A DNA stretch of 64,000 bases from Adiantum capillus-veneris (GCA_014529385.2 CM043960.1:121757043-121821042); one strand, 5' to 3'. Positions 45,066 to 56,952 are shown, counted from the stretch's first letter. Made by a program: numbers and translations. The notes: generated by a model from the sequence alone, not told the origin.

Positions 45066-46016
45066 ATGTCTTTCGGCACTCGCAAGGGTTCTTCTTCTTC
45101 AACAAGGTCCACAACCATTGTGGAAAATGATCCAAAATCTCCTAAGTGTGGAGATAGCAACACAACCACCCAACCAACGACATTGGAAACCATGATCATG
45201 GCGTACTTGGTATCATTGCAAGAGACCGTAAACAAACAAGGCGAAGACTTACGAGCACTTGCAATGGAGAATGGCACACTAAGGGTACTTGTGGTTGAGA
45301 ATGAGAATCTCAAGAGGACACTTGAGATGCAAACAACACGTTTGATGCAACTTGAAGAGGAAGTCAAGGAATGTAAACGCTCTCTTGTGGACTTGAATGC
45401 TTTGAAGGAGCGGATGAGCAAAGTAGAGCATGACCATGTATTGAAAGAGGAGAAATTTGACACTATGAGCCGGGATGTATGCGACATGAAAAATGTATGC
45501 ACAAACAAGTCTTGGGCTGATGTATGTGGTAGCAATGTGGTTTCTAATTCCTCACTCATGCAAGCTATGGTTCAAACAAAGAATGTTGAGAATGTGGATG
45601 TGGAGGAGTTGAAGGAACGGGAGCGACGTTCCAAGAACATTGTTATTCGTGGAATTCCCGAAGAGAAGTTAGAGACACCTCCTTCTCTTGCCATTGTTAT
45701 TGAAGATTTATTCAAAACCCACTTTGGCATGTCCGGAGTTATGGTCTATGGAGCACATAGAGTGGGGAAGCAAGGAGCTCCTCGCTCGGGAGAACGGCCA
45801 ATTGTATGCACCATGCCGGATGAGACCAAGCGAAAGATTATCCTTGATAATAGTTGGATCTATTTGAGGGATACAAAATGTTTTGTATGTGAAGATCGCA
45901 CTATTAAGCAACAAAATATGCGTCGCAAGGCATATGAGGAAAAGAATAATAAAAACAAGGAGGTCTCTCATGAAGAAAATGTGCCCAAGGAGGAGGCAAG
46001 TCTCTCAAGGAAATAG
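45066..46016 (+). CDS. LINE-A2 ORF1 protein: coiled coil plus RRM-like region
   Basis: An intact 316-residue frame. Residues 1-40 are Ser/Thr-rich and basic. Residues about 60-150 are a heptad-rich coiled coil (ENENLKRTLEMQTTRLMQLE). Residues about 190-290 look like an RRM-type nucleic-acid-binding region (RRSKNIVIRGIPEEK, then VYGAHRVGKQG, GERPIVCTMPDETKRKIIL). This layout resembles animal L1-type ORF1 chaperones, which trimerise on the element RNA. Plant L1 ORF1 usually has a CCHC zinc knuckle, and I see none here. The basic tail is KKN-rich (AYEEKNNKNKE). The function as RNA-binding ORF1p is inferred from layout and position. Confidence 0.8.
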   Translation: MSFGTRKGSSSSTRSTTIVENDPKSPKCGDSNTTTQPTTLETMIMAYLVSLQETVNKQGEDLRALAMENGTLRVLVVENENLKRTLEMQTTRLMQLEEEVKECKRSLVDLNALKERMSKVEHDHVLKEEKFDTMSRDVCDMKNVCTNKSWADVCGSNVVSNSSLMQAMVQTKNVENVDVEELKERERRSKNIVIRGIPEEKLETPPSLAIVIEDLFKTHFGMSGVMVYGAHRVGKQGAPRSGERPIVCTMPDETKRKIILDNSWIYLRDTKCFVCEDRTIKQQNMRRKAYEEKNNKNKEVSHEENVPKEEASLSRK

Positions 46017-46022
46017 GGATGC

Positions 46023-49000
46023 GTGACCTATGAGACCGAGTTACAATTGAAAATATGCTTTTGGAATTGTAATGGATACCGATGGAATGCGGGGGTTGGC
46101 ATTGATGAACTAACAAGCAAAGCCGATGTTGTACTTCTTATTGAAACTTGGGAGCATGATACACAAAGGATTAACGGCTTGGAGGATTACAATGTACATT
46201 CATTGATGTGGTCAAAGAATCTCAAGCAACGAAGAGGACAAGGAGGGTTAGCATGTATGGTTAAGAAAGGATTGGAAGATTTTGTATCAATTGTGAAAGA
46301 TGACAAGTACAAACGTTATGTATGGCTGAAAATTATGACACCAAAAAGAGCACCCATTTTTGTAACCGGTTGCTACATTCCTCATCATGATTCTCCCTTT
46401 TATGCTTGCATGGATAGAGATCAACCATTTTCTGATTTGGAAGAGGACATTGCTTATTTCAAAGGTGAAGGTGATGTTATTGTATTTGGGGATATGAATG
46501 CTCGCACAAAAACATTGCAACATGATACTCAACAATTTGATATGCCATACATTTCAAGGGAGTTGGAGGAAGTTCACTTGTATGATCGTACTTCAATGGA
46601 TGAGAAAGAGCCGGATCACTATGGAAAGTTACTTTTACACATGTGTAATAGCACGGGTATGCTCATTGCCAATGGTGTATCTTTGTGGAGTGGAACCAAT
46701 GGATTTACATGTAGGAGACATAATGGGGATAGTGTGATTGACTATATGCTACTCTCTGAAGCCATCATGTATCGCATAAAGAGTTTTATGTTTGGTCAAT
46801 GGACCCCGGAATCCGACCATCGCACCTTATGTATTGACCTTTCATGTGGAGAAGCAACTAAGCATGATAATCTCAGCCAAAGGAAAGAGAAGTTATCACT
46901 ATGTATGGATTTCAAACGGGCACCAATGTACATTGAAATGGTTGGGCAAAAATTACGGATGACAAAGCTTCAATGTGATGCACCATTGGAAACTAAATGG
47001 GAAGCTTTCAAGAAAGCTATTTGTTCTTGTGCGGAAGAACGCTTTGCCATAAAGCATCTCCATGGTATCAACAAAGATAGATCACGCAAAAGGTGGTTTG
47101 ATAAAGAATGTCAAGATGCTCGAAAGTCCTTGATAAAGCTTGATGCAAATATGGACAAAGACAACTATCAAAGTCATTTGCATTCATACAAAGCATTGAT
47201 TCAAAAGAAGAGAAGAAGATGGGAAGTAAAGCAACAAGAATTTCAAGTCCAAGAAAAGGCACATGCATGTGGAAGATTTTGGAGAAACTTGAGAGGCAAG
47301 CGGGTTGAGAATTTTGGTAACTTGAGTCTAGTGGATATGTACACACATTGTAGGCAATTATATGAGCAAGAAAATACTGAAAAAATGCCATTTTATGGTT
47401 CACTCCCATGTATGCCGTCTTTTTTTACTATTAAGGATGTATGCGGTGGGCTTGAAAAGTTGGCCACTCGCAAAGCGGGAGATCTTCAAGGTATCAAGCC
47501 GGAGATGATCAAATGGACGGGAGATTTTACCCATGAGTGGATGTGTGATATGTTCAACCTTGCACTTCAACATGGTATGCCTTATGATTGGAGTACTAAT
47601 TGGGTTAAGCCTTTGCATAAAGGAGGGGATGTAAAGAATGTAAGCAACTACCGGACTATAATGATTGGGTCTCTTATGGCAAAGTTGTTTGGGTGCATAA
47701 TGGAGATGAAATTGAGTGATTGGGCTGAAGAGAATGACAAGCGTGCAAAGGGACAAGCGGGTTTTCGTCGATGCCATAGCACCATTGATCATCTTGTCAC
47801 TCTTCGTGTTCTCATGGAGGAAAGTCGGTTGAAAGGCAAGCGATTGTATTGTTGTTTTGTGGACTTTAAGAAAGCCATTGATATGATTCCACGTAACAAT
47901 TTGTGGAGAAGGATGGAAGAACTCCAAGTGCCAAGTGAGTTTATGCTTGCGGTTTCTCGAATCTATGAGAAGGTGATTTGTCAATTGCGCATGGGAAGAG
48001 AAATTTCAGAAATTTTTGTAAGCACTATTGGGGTTAAACAAGGATGTCCATTGTCACCAACTCTCTTTGGTCTATGCATCGATCAATTGGAACAAATGGT
48101 ACTTGACTTTATGCAAGAAGAAGGCATTGAAGAGGTCACTATTTGCAATGCGGTAATCATGCTTTTGTTGTATGCGGATGATGTAGTGCTTCTAGCACAC
48201 ACTTTAGAAGATGCACAAAAGCTTATGGTTGTCCTTGAGAACTTTTGATTGCATAGTGGGCTGATTGTAAATGAATCCAAAACAAAGGTTATGCTTGTGA
48301 AAACCAACCATAAGGAGAAGCCATGCATTGTGTACAACAACGAGACACTTGAAGTTGTTGAGAGCTTTAAGTACCTTGGCCTTGAGGTTCCATCCAATCA
48401 CAAGTGGCATGAATGTGCTATGCGTCGTTTGGAAGCGGGAAAGAGAGCATATTATGCATTTGAGAACATGTGTAATGCGGGAAACATCAAGTGTTGGGTT
48501 CTCAAGAAGTATCTTTTTGATGCATTGGTGACACCGGTTCTTCTTTATGGAGTTGAAGTGTGGGGCGGGAGCATCTCAAAGTCTACTTGGAAAGAGTTTG
48601 AGAATGTCCAAAAGCGTTTTCTTACAAACTTTCTCCAAGTTAAGACACAAACACCATATATGCTCCTACTTCTTGAGTCGGGATCTCTTCCAATTGAGGT
48701 TATGGGCATGGAAAGGGTTGTGGAGTACATGATAAAGATGCGTCAAAACCCCTCACATCGACTTCCTACAATTGCATGGGAAGCAAGTAAAAAAGTTCAA
48801 AAGACGCATAAAAGCAAGATCTTGAGCACGGGATGGATGCAAGACATAAAGAAGTGGTTTGGGAGATGGGATGCATTACACTTGCTACATGATGCTTCAA
48901 TTGACTCTCAAGTGAATGAAGCTTTTCTACAACGCCAATGTATTGCGGCTTGGGAGAAATCCGGTGGGTCACGCTTCATACATTACACCACCTATATTGC

Positions 49001-49415
49001 CCCCAACTACAAAACCATGTTCTTCGTTGAGAGAGGAAACCGTACTCACACTTACATGCTTGAGCCTATTCCCTTGTCCGCGATACGCACTATCGCAGCA
49101 ATTCGGCTTAGCTCCCATTTCCTTCGATGCGAGATAGGGCGTTGGGGCAATGGAGAAGAGTCAAATCGATTGTGCACATTATGCTCACTGCAAGTTCGAG
49201 AGTCTGAGTACCACACACTATTAGAGTGCTCAGCTTTTGATCACATCCGAACTTGCTTCTCTCACATTTTTAGCCATAACTTAGACCTACACACTTTCCT
49301 CTCCCAGCCAAAGTGTGGGCTCTCCATTGTGACTTTCATCACTACAATTTTGGAGCATCGAGAGTCACTCATCAGCCATACACATACTACATCACATGTA
49401 ACTTTGGTCCCATAG
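46023..49415 (+). pseudogene. LINE-A2 ORF2: endonuclease and reverse transcriptase, one stop
   Basis: A single frame of about 1130 codons broken only by TGA at 48,246-48,248, where LINE-A1 has Cys. The N-terminal APE-type endonuclease shows N15 (FWNCNG), E41 (ETWE), GCYIPHHDS, GDMNAR (D about 157), SVIDYMLLS and SDHR (264-267). The RT shows GQAGFRRCHSTIDHLVTLR, CFVDFKKAID, GVKQGCPLSPTLFG and the catalytic YADD at 717-720. The tail zinc cluster is C1051, C1054, H1064, C1069. The endonuclease nicks target DNA and RT copies the RNA onto it. Motif style (CFVDFKKAxD.IPR..LW) differs from typical plant L1. Confidence 0.93.
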
Positions 49416-49443
49416 GTCATATTTGACCTCCGAGGACGATAAT

Positions 49444-49459
49444 AAAATCTATCTATCTA

Positions 49460-49518
<59 letters not shown>
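49444..49518. repeat. (TATC)n(TC)n tract at the 3' end of LINE-A2
   Basis: Three to four TATC units lead into about 55 bp of TC, mirroring the tail of LINE-A1. Confidence 0.95.
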
Positions 49519-49520
<2 letters not shown>

Positions 49521-49733
49521 CTACTATGGTGAAAGAAATGCTAGAAGTTTTTCCTTAAAAACTTGGCAAATCTATAGATGAGAAATTTCATAGGGTAAAT
49601 TGACTAAATTTGAAGGCTTCCACAAAAACTTTCTCTGAAAAACTTTCTCACCTTCAAATTGAAAAGTTGGAGGTAAATCTCCAAATTTGTAGATTACAGT
49701 AAACCTAGTTTTTTTCAAGTACAAGGCAAGAGG

Positions 49734-49734
<1 letters not shown>
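49519..49734. other. No gene; possible distant copy of the microsatellite-carrying repeat
   Basis: It has TTTTTCCTTAAAAACTTGGCAA (compare CCCAAAAACTTGGCAA in copy e) and GTAAACCTAGTTTTTT. The order is scrambled relative to copies d-f, so this is a weak call. Confidence 0.35.

Positions 49735-49819
<85 letters not shown>
49735..49819. repeat. (CT)n(CA)n compound microsatellite
   Basis: About 30 bp of CT is followed by about 55 bp of CA. On the minus strand it is GT then GA, the same polarity as most loci here. Confidence 0.95.
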
Positions 49820-49822
<3 letters not shown>

Positions 49823-49876
49823 TGCAACTATGGACATCTAGGTCTCTTTGGAAAAATGCTGAGCAAATGTATGCGT

Positions 49877-50198
49877 CACCAAGGTCACAAGGAACACAAA
49901 GATTATATTATACCAAGTCTCTCTTTATGGGAGACTCTATAATACAAAAGCCTATTGGAGGGGGGACAGGGCTCCACATAAATCCGGTCCTCAATTGTTG
50001 TCAAGTTCTCTAATTCTCTCTCTCTCTTGAAAAAGTATTGTTCATGCCATGTTAATTAAGTATAAGGGTTATGTTGCTACCGCTAATTAACTTCCTATTA
50101 ATTTCACCCTCTATGTTCTCAAAGTAGTCTCATAAAAATGTTCACTCTGATTCTCTCATTTCCGCTATTCTCAAATTTCATGGGTCATTTCCATTACA
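49877..50198 (+). repeat. Gypsy-family LTR fragment G4 (plus)
   Basis: The 3' part of the G1-type LTR: GGTCACAAGGAACACAAAG, AAATCCGGTCCTCAA, TTAATTAAGTAT, TTCACCCTCTAT, ending TTTCCATTACA. It abuts the minus-strand copia fragment at 50,199. Confidence 0.85.
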
Positions 50199-50416
50199 TG
50201 CTATATAGCACAAATTGTAGAAGACTATAAGGGACCTGTTATGCAAAAAACGGCACTGACAAAAAATTTGCACAAAATGACAAGATAGCCTACACAACAT
50301 TGCTTGTAGTGAAAACGGAGGCCGAAATGAGTCCGAATCAGAAATCTGAGTAAGTGAGCAGGCGTGTGCTGGAGCTGCAGACGACTAAGCCCGAGAGGAT
50401 GCAACCTACTTTGAAA
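50199..50416 (-). mobile_element. Copia-1 family 5' leader fragment (minus)
   Basis: Reverse complement of the Copia-1 leader at about 13,797-14,085: TGCTATATAGCAC, GGACCTGTTATGCAAAAAAC, CAGACGACTAAGCCC. The rest of this copia (primer site and LTR) is at 58,526-58,700, on the other side of G3. Confidence 0.87.
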
Positions 50417-51128
50417 ATAGTGGAATTAAGTGAATTAGAGTGAGCATTTTTGTGAGATTACTTTGAGAACATAGAGGGTGAACTTAATTGATGGTAGCAA
50501 CATAAACATAGTACTTAATTAACTTGGCATGAACAATACTTTTGCAAGAGAGAGAGTATTAGAGAACATGACAATAGTTGAGGACTGGATTTACTTGGAG
50601 CCGGTGCCCCCTCCAAAAGATGTTTGTTTTATAGATTCTCCCATCAAGAGAGACTTGGTACAATACAATCTTTGTGTTCCTTGTGACCTTGGTGATGCTA
50701 TGAAGATGAAAATATTCATGCATCACGAGCATAACATAAACTTTGCAAAAAACATTAACTATCCCAAGCCTCAATTCCAAGGCCTCAAACACCTTCGAAG
50801 GTGGAGAGAGCTAGCGGGGAATGAGGGCAGGGATGAGGAAGAAGAATCATTCAAAGAGAAAGAAATAGTTACTCACTTATCATCACTCTTCTTGCTTAGC
50901 ATAGCAGAATAGCATAGTCATGAAGATGAAGAAGATGGCAAGCTTAAGCGTTGAAGCATGGCTCTTGGTTGGATTTACAATCCATAGCCAAGAGTGTTGG
51001 TGTGGGCTCTCCACTTCTCAACAAGCTTGGAGAAGGAGATGAAGCTCTTGCACTTCGCACTTCACATAATGAGAGAGAGTGTGTGTGTGCGTGTGGGAGA
51101 GTATACCCCCCCCTCTCAAGCTTGGTCC

Positions 51129-51167
<39 letters not shown>

Positions 51168-51931
51168 GTATTATTTAAGTATATCATTTGGACATGTGTC
51201 CTCTTTTTCCTCTTTGAGAGAAAGAACTTAATTATTTATTTTTATGCATCTAAATTCTCATTGGACCCCTTTAAAGCCTATCGAATAGAATTCAAGCACA
51301 TCATGAGGGCCACATGTGGAGGATTTTGACACGTGTCTTTTATGCTTCTTAAGTCATTTGGTTTGAATTGAACACTTCAAGCACTTAGTCAATTAAGTAT
51401 GGAAACCTTTTATGTCTCTTGAGAGCTTATCTTTGAATTGGACACTTCAAGAACCTTAGTCATTTTAAACATGAGAATCACCTCAAGCTTGGGCAAGGTT
51501 CCCACAAACACTTTAAGCACTTTAGTTAGCAAGCCGACAAGCACCTCATGCTTGGGTAGGATTCCCACCTCAAGGTCAGCCCTAGCTTGCCTAAGGTCAA
51601 AGGACTTTTCAACACTAACTTTTGGAGGTCTTTATGAAGCTAACCCTAAGGTCTTTTAAGATCCATTAGATGCACGTTACCCTTTGATAGACTACCTCCT
51701 TTTGGATCCCTATTAAGATGTAATCATCTCTCCTCTTGGCCCCTTGCTGATGTAAATCTAGAAGCACTTATTGCACATTGCTCTTTGGTAGCTCGTCTCT
51801 TTTTGGACCCCTATTGAGATGCAACCATCCCTCCTTTTGGTCCCCTGTTGAGATAGGTCTAGAAGCACATATCTATATCCTAACTCTTGTTCCCCTTTTA
51901 TCTTCCATATTAAATGATCAGTTTAATATGA
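50417..51931 (-). repeat. 3' LTR of Gypsy G3
   Basis: Aligns with 56,953-58,525 (GGATTTACTTGGAGCCGGT, AACACCTTCGAAGGTGG, CATGAGGGCCACATGTGGAG). It holds a (CT)n tract at 51,130-51,163. It stops at TTTAATATGA without the terminal TGACA seen in the 5' LTR. Confidence 0.88.
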
Positions 51932-51953
51932 TCATAGTCGTCTTCGACTATGA
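51932..51953. repeat. Perfect 9-bp hairpin at the G3 3' LTR edge
   Basis: TCATAGTCG, loop TCTT, CGACTATGA. It sits exactly where LTR similarity ends. Confidence 0.8.
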
Positions 51954-52330
51954 GGTAGAGAAGATAAAGCCTAGTCATTAGTCCATGTTTCTTAGCGGGT
52001 AGATGATCCCTTTTTACCCTACGACATCATTCTAGAATGGATGACTAATCCATTTGGTGCTCGGGAGACTTAGCTACCGCAAGCATGTGTGCTCTTTAGT
52101 CCATATCATACTTCCAAAGTAGAGTAACAAGTTCTACTTGGTGTTTGGGAGATGTCGTCACCACAAACATGATCCTAAGCATGCAAACTTCTTAAATTTT
52201 GTGCACAATAAAAGAAAGAGAATGAGTCTAAGACAAAAACATTGTTCATTTAAAATGCATTTTCATTTTCTTACTCTAGCGTAGCATTGTAAGCATTGAC
52301 AAGGTTCATATTATCCTTAAGCTAGGTTCC
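51954..52330 (-). other. Region between G3 coding end and 3' LTR
   Basis: Non-coding, with two similar phrases: GGTGCTCGGGAGACTTAGCTACCGCAAGCATG-type text near 52,055 and its looser copy near 52,140. It lies in the usual place of a gypsy 3' untranslated segment. Confidence 0.45.
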
Positions 52331-53400
52331 TTGCATCCCTCTAGCATCTTTAAAAGGATAATTCTTAAGCTTAACAAGATATCATTGGATAATGTTACCG
52401 TTTTTTAATACCTTGTCTTTGTGTCAAAGAATTGATTTAGGTTGCTACACCTCTTCTTGATCATCGATCTCTGGTGGGTCCTCCATTATTGGTTCTTTTT
52501 GTGGCTCTCCTTTGTAAGGCTTGAGTAGGCTCACATGGTTAGCATTGTGAATGAGCCAATGGTTGGGAAACTTTAACTAATAAGCCATCTCTTGATTGGC
52601 TTAAGATTATTTTTTTTGCAAGATCCAATCATTTTTCTTAAAGGCTAAGTCTCTTCTGTGCTATTAGCAGCAGCCCTTTTTGCCATAGAAGGACGTACAA
52701 TGTCATTGTACGCATTCTCTATAAGAGGTAGGTAATTCTCTCATTGAGAACATTGATCTACTTCCATGACATAGGCTTTTAGTAGATTCAAGAATCATTA
52801 GATTAGTTATTTCACTTTGGTCATCCGTTTGTGGATGATAAGCCGAAAGAGAAATTTAATCTACTTCCTAGATTCTCAAAGAGACCCTTCTAGAAATTAG
52901 TGATTATTCTAGGATCTTTGTCCGACACTATGGATGTTGGCAAGCCATGATAATTGAAAATTTGAGATCTAAATAGGGTTGCCTTTTGATGTGCCTTAAT
53001 AGTCTTTTTGACACGCATAGAGTGTGTTTTCTTGCTAAGCTTGTTGGCTAAAACAATCCAAGTTGCTTCCCTTTAATCAAATTTCAATTTTTGGTATATC
53101 AAGCATTTTGAAACATAGTTTTGTATGTTTACTTTTCATGGTAGACCAACAAAAATACATTTCTACTCCTCGAAGAGTAGACTATGGAATCTCTCTTTAC
53201 CCCGCATAAGGAGAAGCATGGGATTCATACATGACTTTTTTATTGTATTGGTGAGTAACACATAGCCTATTGCCGTTTGGAAGATAACCATCCTTCAAGG
53301 TGAATGGTTTCTTTTTTCTTCCCTAATGCAAAGACTGTAATTGCCTACTTAAAAATCTTGGTCAGTAGCTTACGCATCTATCATAAAAGATAGATCATTG
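52330..53400 (-). pseudogene. Gypsy G3 integrase and C-terminal chromodomain-like region
   Basis: The minus-strand reading gives LSAYHPQTDDQSEITN at 52,849-52,801 (integrase core, catalytic Glu region). Then ENYLPLIENAYN-type text follows in a neighbouring frame near 52,720. The C-terminal end reads HVSLLKPYKGEPQKEPIMEDPPE near 52,535, then HKDKVLKNGN and YLVKLKNYPFKDARGMQGT. The last part is the chromodomain-like tail of plant Ty3 integrases, which can bind chromatin marks. Multiple stops. Confidence 0.78.
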
Positions 53401-53422
53401 TGAGTTGCTATAGACACCACAT

Positions 53423-54480
53423 TTACCCTTGGCCATTGTGAAAGTGCATCGACCACTTGATTGTGCTTGCCAGCAATGTGAAATTATGAAATTTAAATTG
53501 CAAAAGAGAATTTGCCCACCTCATTTGTTTGTTGGAGAGCTTGGTTTGCGCCATGAAGTACTTGAGACTTTGTGATCCATTCGTAGGATGAATGGAGCCC
53601 CCAAGAGATAGTGCTTCCATGTGCCTAGGGCGTATAGAACAACTAAAAGCTCTTTTTCGTATATGCCCAAGACCCGTTCATTGACATTGAGCCTTCAGCT
53701 CTCATATGCTATGGCATGCCCTTCTTGAAGCAAGACTGGTCCAAAGCAATCACCACAAGCATCACATTGGACCTCAAATGGCTTTGAGAGATCTCGAAGC
53801 ATGAGGACTAGTTGAGAGGTAAGCTTCTCTTTGAGCTTGTCAAAAGCATTTTTCTCCTTAGCAGTCGATGAATACTTAACATTATTATTTGTTAAGTCAT
53901 GTAATGGTCCTGCTATTTGAGAAAATTTTGTTGTGAAGCTCTGTAGTATGCACACATACCAGTAAAGCTTTTTACTCATGTAGATTCCTTGGATTAGGCC
54001 ATGCTTTTATTACCTCCAACTTTGATGGATTCATACATATACCATCTTGAGAGATAATGTTACCTATATATTGAATCTCTTGTAGAAAAAATTCACTTTT
54101 CTTTTGATTAATGAAAAGCTTATTCTCTCTCACAACTTGAAAGATTACCTGGAGGTGTCACTTGTACTCCTCAAGAGAATTTGAGTGGCCTGAAGATTTT
54201 TGTCCATCGTGAGTTTGAATGCGGCTGGAGAATTTGCCAGGCCCAAAACTTGTAACTTATCAAATAGATCTTCTACATGTGGCACGGGAAATATTTTTTT
54301 TATATAGTGATCCTATTTAGTGCTCTATAGTCGACAAACATGTGATATGTGCCATCTTCCTTTTGCACTAAAAGTACTGGTGAACAGAATGGAGAGGAGC
54401 TAGGCCTCACCATCCCTTTTTCCACCAATTAATGCACTTGCCTCATGATCTCCTCTTGTTGGGCTTGTGAAACTCAATAA
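53423..54480 (-). pseudogene. Gypsy G3 reverse transcriptase and RNase H, decayed
   Basis: RNase H is clearest: FEVQCDACGDCFGPVLLQEGHAIAYES in frame 53,695-53,979, then SLKYFMAQTKLSNKQMRWANSLLQF at 53,620-53,423. RT is badly broken, with a deletion between 54,180 and 54,250 removing the catalytic YxDD region present in G2. G3 RT could not work. Confidence 0.82.
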
Positions 54481-56217
54481 GGAGGTTTATTAAGCGATGA
54501 GCTTCCTAGTAGAAGCTCTATTGCATGGTCATCATCCCCCCGTTTTGGAGGTAGCTCACTAGGAATGTCATCAATGAAAACGTCTTGGAATCCATTTAGG
54601 AAATTATACAACTCTAATTCCTCTTGATTCCCTTTATTGCTACTTCTGAAAACATTAGAATCATTTACACATTCTCTAACAAAAATCATGTACGCAAAAA
54701 TGGAGCTTTTCATTGACTTATCAAAAGCAAGCATATTTACCAGGGATATGGTGTTCCCCCAATCATTAGCATCTATGTACATGCTCTTTCCCCTGTAGGT
54801 GAAACAGATTCTCCATTCAAGAAACTTCATGTTGGCAGCCATGCAGTTGAACCATGGTGCCCCTAGGATAACATCCCCATGTTGGAGAGGAGGATTAAAA
54901 AAGTCTTCTTTGTCGACGTAGCTTTGGACATGAAGACTCAACTTCCCAATCAAGGGAGTAACGGAGGCTTGCTATCCCTTGAAAGCTCCATCGACAGTTA
55001 CAATATCTCCCATCTCGAAAGCTTGAATGCCCAACTTAGTGGCCAACTCTGTTGATATGAAGTTGTGAGTAGAGCCAAGGTCAAAGAGAATAAGGGCATC
55101 ATGCTCCCTTACTTTTCCCCAAGCATAAGAGAGGTATGAGCCTTTGCAATGAGTATCCTCTTTTGGAGCTTCAACCATGGAAGCTCTAGGAGTGTCATTG
55201 AGTACATTTCTTTTGAGGCAAGAATGATAACCATGTCCTTTCTCCCCGCACTTAAAGCATTTATGGTCTTTATGAAAGGCCTCCAATTCTTTGGGAGAGA
55301 GCTTATTTTTACCTTTGTAAGATTCTTTCTCCTTGGCCTTATTGTTGTTGTTGTTGGTGTTGGTGTTGCCTTGGAAAGAGTTTTGAGCATTGCTCTTCCC
55401 TTTAGCTTCCTTTTGATCCTTGTTTTCCATGGGCTTGAAATTTCGTCTTGCCCCTTGTTGGAAATTGATCTTTGAAGTCACCATAGTGTGGTTGATGACT
55501 TTGGTGATAGTGCTAGGCCGTTGTGAGTTGACATACTCGGCCATTTCCTCAGGTAATACCACACAAAATTGTTGCTTTTGTTCAACGAAGTCTATCCTTG
55601 AAAGGCTGTAGCTTTGAGATGTAAATTGCCTACATGTTTGTGGATAGACTCGTTGAAGAGTAGCTTCAAACTTTGCCATTCGATGAGCACTTTGTCCTTT
55701 GCATCGCTTGCAAGGAATTTCTTCATGATGGAAACTCGTAGAGTTTTCCATGTCTTTGGGGCCTCAGTAATGCCACGAAGGCTAGCCCACCATTGACGAG
55801 CAGATTTCTGGAAGTGCATAGCTACATGGTGTAGCTTGGAGGACTCCGTGAATCCCTCGTCTCCAAAGGCCGCATCAAATTTTTGGATGAAGGCCAATAC
55901 TTTGTTGGTGGCACCAAAGGTGCCATCATAGGTGAGAAAATAGATACTCTTTCCTCTCTCTTTGAACTTCTTGAGCTTTTGTGATCTTCGCCATGCAAGG
56001 CATGATTTGTGATGTCCTTCCCTCTTGTATTTGGTAGGAGAATAACCATAGATTTTTTCGGAAGAGGAGGAGGTGAAGAAGAAGGAGAAGAGGGTGACAC
56101 CTTTCTTGCCGTTTTCTTCTTTTGTTTCCTCTCTTCGCTTTCAGAGTGACAAAGAGAAGGACTATGGGTTGACCGTTTCCTCTTGGGAGGAGTTGGCAAT
56201 AGTCTAGACCTCCGTCT
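54474..56217 (-). pseudogene. Gypsy G3 gag and protease, frame-broken
   Basis: Capsid: SIYFLTYDGTFGATNKVL, AMHFQKSARQWWASLRG, TWKTLRVSIMKKFLASDAKDKVL. Zinc knuckle CFKCGEKGHGYHSC (full CCHC) near 55,240, in frame 55,751-54,972. Protease FDLGSTHNFISTELATKL near 55,080 (Leu after the catalytic Asp). Then the linker (54,953-54,474) ends near PPTQGDD-like acidic text. The N-terminal Ser/Lys-rich part lies near 56,130. Confidence 0.83.
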
Positions 56218-56939
56218 TCATGGAGCCATATCTTTAGAGGAACTTAGGGATTCACTTATTTCTCGTTCTTTGGATTCCTCCTCTCTTATGGGAGAGAGTC
56301 TTCTTTTGGGAGTCTCATCAAGAGGCCTTCTAAACTCTCTCTCCTCTTAGAGAGGAAAAGAAATCCCATAAGCGTGAAGTTGTTGGGTAACTCCGACTTG
56401 CAAAGGAGGGTTGCCCATAGCTTGATGCAACCTAGTAACAAGATAATTGATAAACATGAGGGCATAATCATTAGCACCTTCATGTGCAAAATCAAAGTTA
56501 TCAATGTTCATTCTACTCTCTTGGTTATTGTCAGCTATGCTAATTATACTTATATGTTTACTTAGTGTATCCTTTGGAAACTCAAAATCTTAGTTGCTAC
56601 TCCTCTTAGCCTTTGAAACTAAGCACTTAAGTATCTATACCCACCGCTTGAATTGGTTAATTATAGAGAGTAGTGGAGTAGGTCTAACATAGCAGAATTG
56701 CTGAGGGATAGCTCCTTTCCGACTTCTTATGACTCAATAATGGTAAAGTTGTAGGCAAGTCTAAAAAGACCCCATTATTAAGACCAAAGCTCCCGAGGTG
56801 TGCATCATATCTCACATAGTAGACTCAACAAAACCGATAATAGATCTCAGTCCCACTTACCCTAATAGAATTAACAAAATCAACCATTAATAGGCTACTT
56901 AAGGACCTCTCTTCTTAAGTAAGAAAAGAGAAATCAAAC

Positions 56940-56951
56940 GCTCTGATACCA
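56940..56951 (-). promoter_or_regulatory. Primer-binding site of G3, initiator-Met tRNA
   Basis: TGGTATCAGAGC on the minus strand adjoining the 5' LTR; intact. Confidence 0.9.
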
Positions 56952-56952
56952 A

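Larger units (their letters stand above)
44898..49443 (+). mobile_element. LINE-A2, nearly full-length non-LTR retrotransposon
   Basis: It contains an approximately 170-bp 5' leader, ORF1 (45,066-46,016), six intergenic bases, ORF2 (46,023-49,415, one internal stop) and a very short 3' region ending GACGATAATAAAATC. There is no poly(A). A (TATC)n(TC)n tract follows and a (CT)n tract precedes. The ORF2 motifs are complete except for the stop. The copy is young enough to define the family in this window. Confidence 0.92.

Noticed and set aside
49519-49734. Clear further copy of the microsatellite-carrying repeat
   Set aside because: Only two short phrases match and their order differs, so I kept it as a weak note.
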